Positions 61,126 to 61,662 of a stretch of 61,662 nt of DNA are shown piece after piece. Location: IMG/VR virus record IMGVR_UViG_3300010885_026530, positions 1-61,662 of that record, one strand, 5' to 3'. Positions within the stretch are counted from its first letter, which is position 1. Every line of letters begins with the position of its first letter. The notes beneath the pieces were generated by a model, which made no database searches, was not told the origin of the DNA, and worked only from the letters and a program-made list of their open reading frames with translations. Source of the stretch: a virus. The translations under genes and the position numbers were made by a program.

Positions 61126-61662
61126 ATGTCACAAGAACTATTAGAAAGCCGTTGGGACGAGACCAAAGAAGCCCTCATGGAAGGTTTGCAAGGTTCACGC
61201 CGCAACACAATGGGTGTAGTATTAGAAAACACTCGCAAGTATTTGAAAGAGAACGCAAGTGCTGGTTCTACAGTATCTGGTAACATCGCTACATTAAACC
61301 GTGTGATTCTTCCAGTTATTCGACGTGTCATGCCAACTGTTATTGCTAACGAGTTGGTTGGTGTTCAGCCAATGACAGGTCCAGTGGGCCAAATCCACAC
61401 ATTGCGTGTACGTTATGCACAGAGCTTGACAGACAACTCAGCCGCACAAACATCAGTTACAGCTGGTGACGAAGCGTTGAGCCCATTCAAGATTGCTCAA
61501 GCATATTCAACAGTACCAAAAGATACAGGAACAGCTACCAGCTATCAAGGCGCCGCAACTGCTACCCTTGAAGGCAACGGTGGTAAGCAAATTTCTGTTC
61601 AAATCTTGAAACAAGCTGTTGAAGCTAAGACACGTAAGTTACAAGCACGTTGGACATTTGAA
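61126..61662 (+). CDS. 23: Major capsid protein gp23 (partial, runs off right edge)
   Basis: 179 codons are visible. The translated start MSQELLESRWDETKEALMEG is followed by NRVILPVIRRVMPTVIANEL and GVQPMTGPVGQIHTLRVRYA, the most conserved N-terminal part of T4-type capsid proteins. AAGGAG lies 6 bases before the ATG. T4 gp23 has 521 residues, so about two thirds lie beyond the window. In T4, gp21 removes the first 65 residues; a matching site cannot be placed with confidence here. Confidence 0.97.
   Translation, partial: MSQELLESRWDETKEALMEGLQGSRRNTMGVVLENTRKYLKENASAGSTVSGNIATLNRVILPVIRRVMPTVIANELVGVQPMTGPVGQIHTLRVRYAQSLTDNSAAQTSVTAGDEALSPFKIAQAYSTVPKDTGTATSYQGAATATLEGNGGKQISVQILKQAVEAKTRKLQARWTFE

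Noticed and set aside
1-61662. tRNA genes, CRISPR arrays and insertion sequences
   Set aside because: No cloverleaf with GTTC-A/G-A loop in the right context, no regularly spaced repeats, and no transposase or integrase gene was recognised.

Overview
This window is a large piece of a T4-like (tailed, contractile) bacteriophage genome. The diagnostic set is the T4-type morphogenesis core: gp53, gp5, gp25, gp6, gp26, portal gp20, prohead core, protease gp21, scaffold gp22 and the start of major capsid gp23. The late sigma factor gp55 and the recombination nuclease gp46/gp47 are also present. Very large baseplate/fibre genes, a carbamoyltransferase and many radical SAM genes resemble the accessory content of marine and freshwater T4-like phages. 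The host cannot be named from the sequence. No tRNA, insertion sequence or CRISPR array was recognised by eye.

Layout. (1) 1-15791, leftward: a tightly overlapping accessory operon. In transcription order it holds a conserved 103-aa protein, two GT8-like glycosyltransferases, a 114-aa unknown, a GT-A-like protein, an SGNH hydrolase, and three GT10-like proteins interleaved with five radical SAM proteins. It ends with a 366-aa unknown, a 33-aa basic peptide and a NodU/CmcH-type carbamoyltransferase that runs off the left edge. A sigma70-like promoter and a hairpin terminator separate it from the tail genes. (2) 15864-44916, leftward: baseplate and fibre genes, including a 4856-residue protein with a seven-blade FG-GAP-like propeller. 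(3) 45029-50082, rightward: gp55 behind a consensus sigma70 promoter, then gp47, an inserted radical SAM gene, gp46 and a SegE-like GIY-YIG protein. (4) 50083-50552: about 470 bases without a gene, between convergent operons and full of inverted repeats. (5) 50553-53929, leftward: gp26 and a gp51-like gene, followed by an inserted metabolic set (unknown 170 aa, GNAT-like, amidinotransferase, DUF6614-like). (6) 53980-61662, rightward: tape measure with an M15-like peptidase domain, portal, prohead core, protease, scaffold and capsid.

How it may work together. A host-type promoter makes gp55 early. gp55-type sigma then recognises T4-like late boxes (consensus about [C/G]ATAAATA or GTAAATA[C/T]), which I see upstream of several structural genes. 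Divergent promoter regions lie at 44917-45028 and 53930-53979. The most unusual content is the radical SAM/glycosyltransferase/carbamoyltransferase operon beside the fibre genes. It looks like a multi-step pathway that builds or decorates a glycan or peptide; its substrate is unknown.
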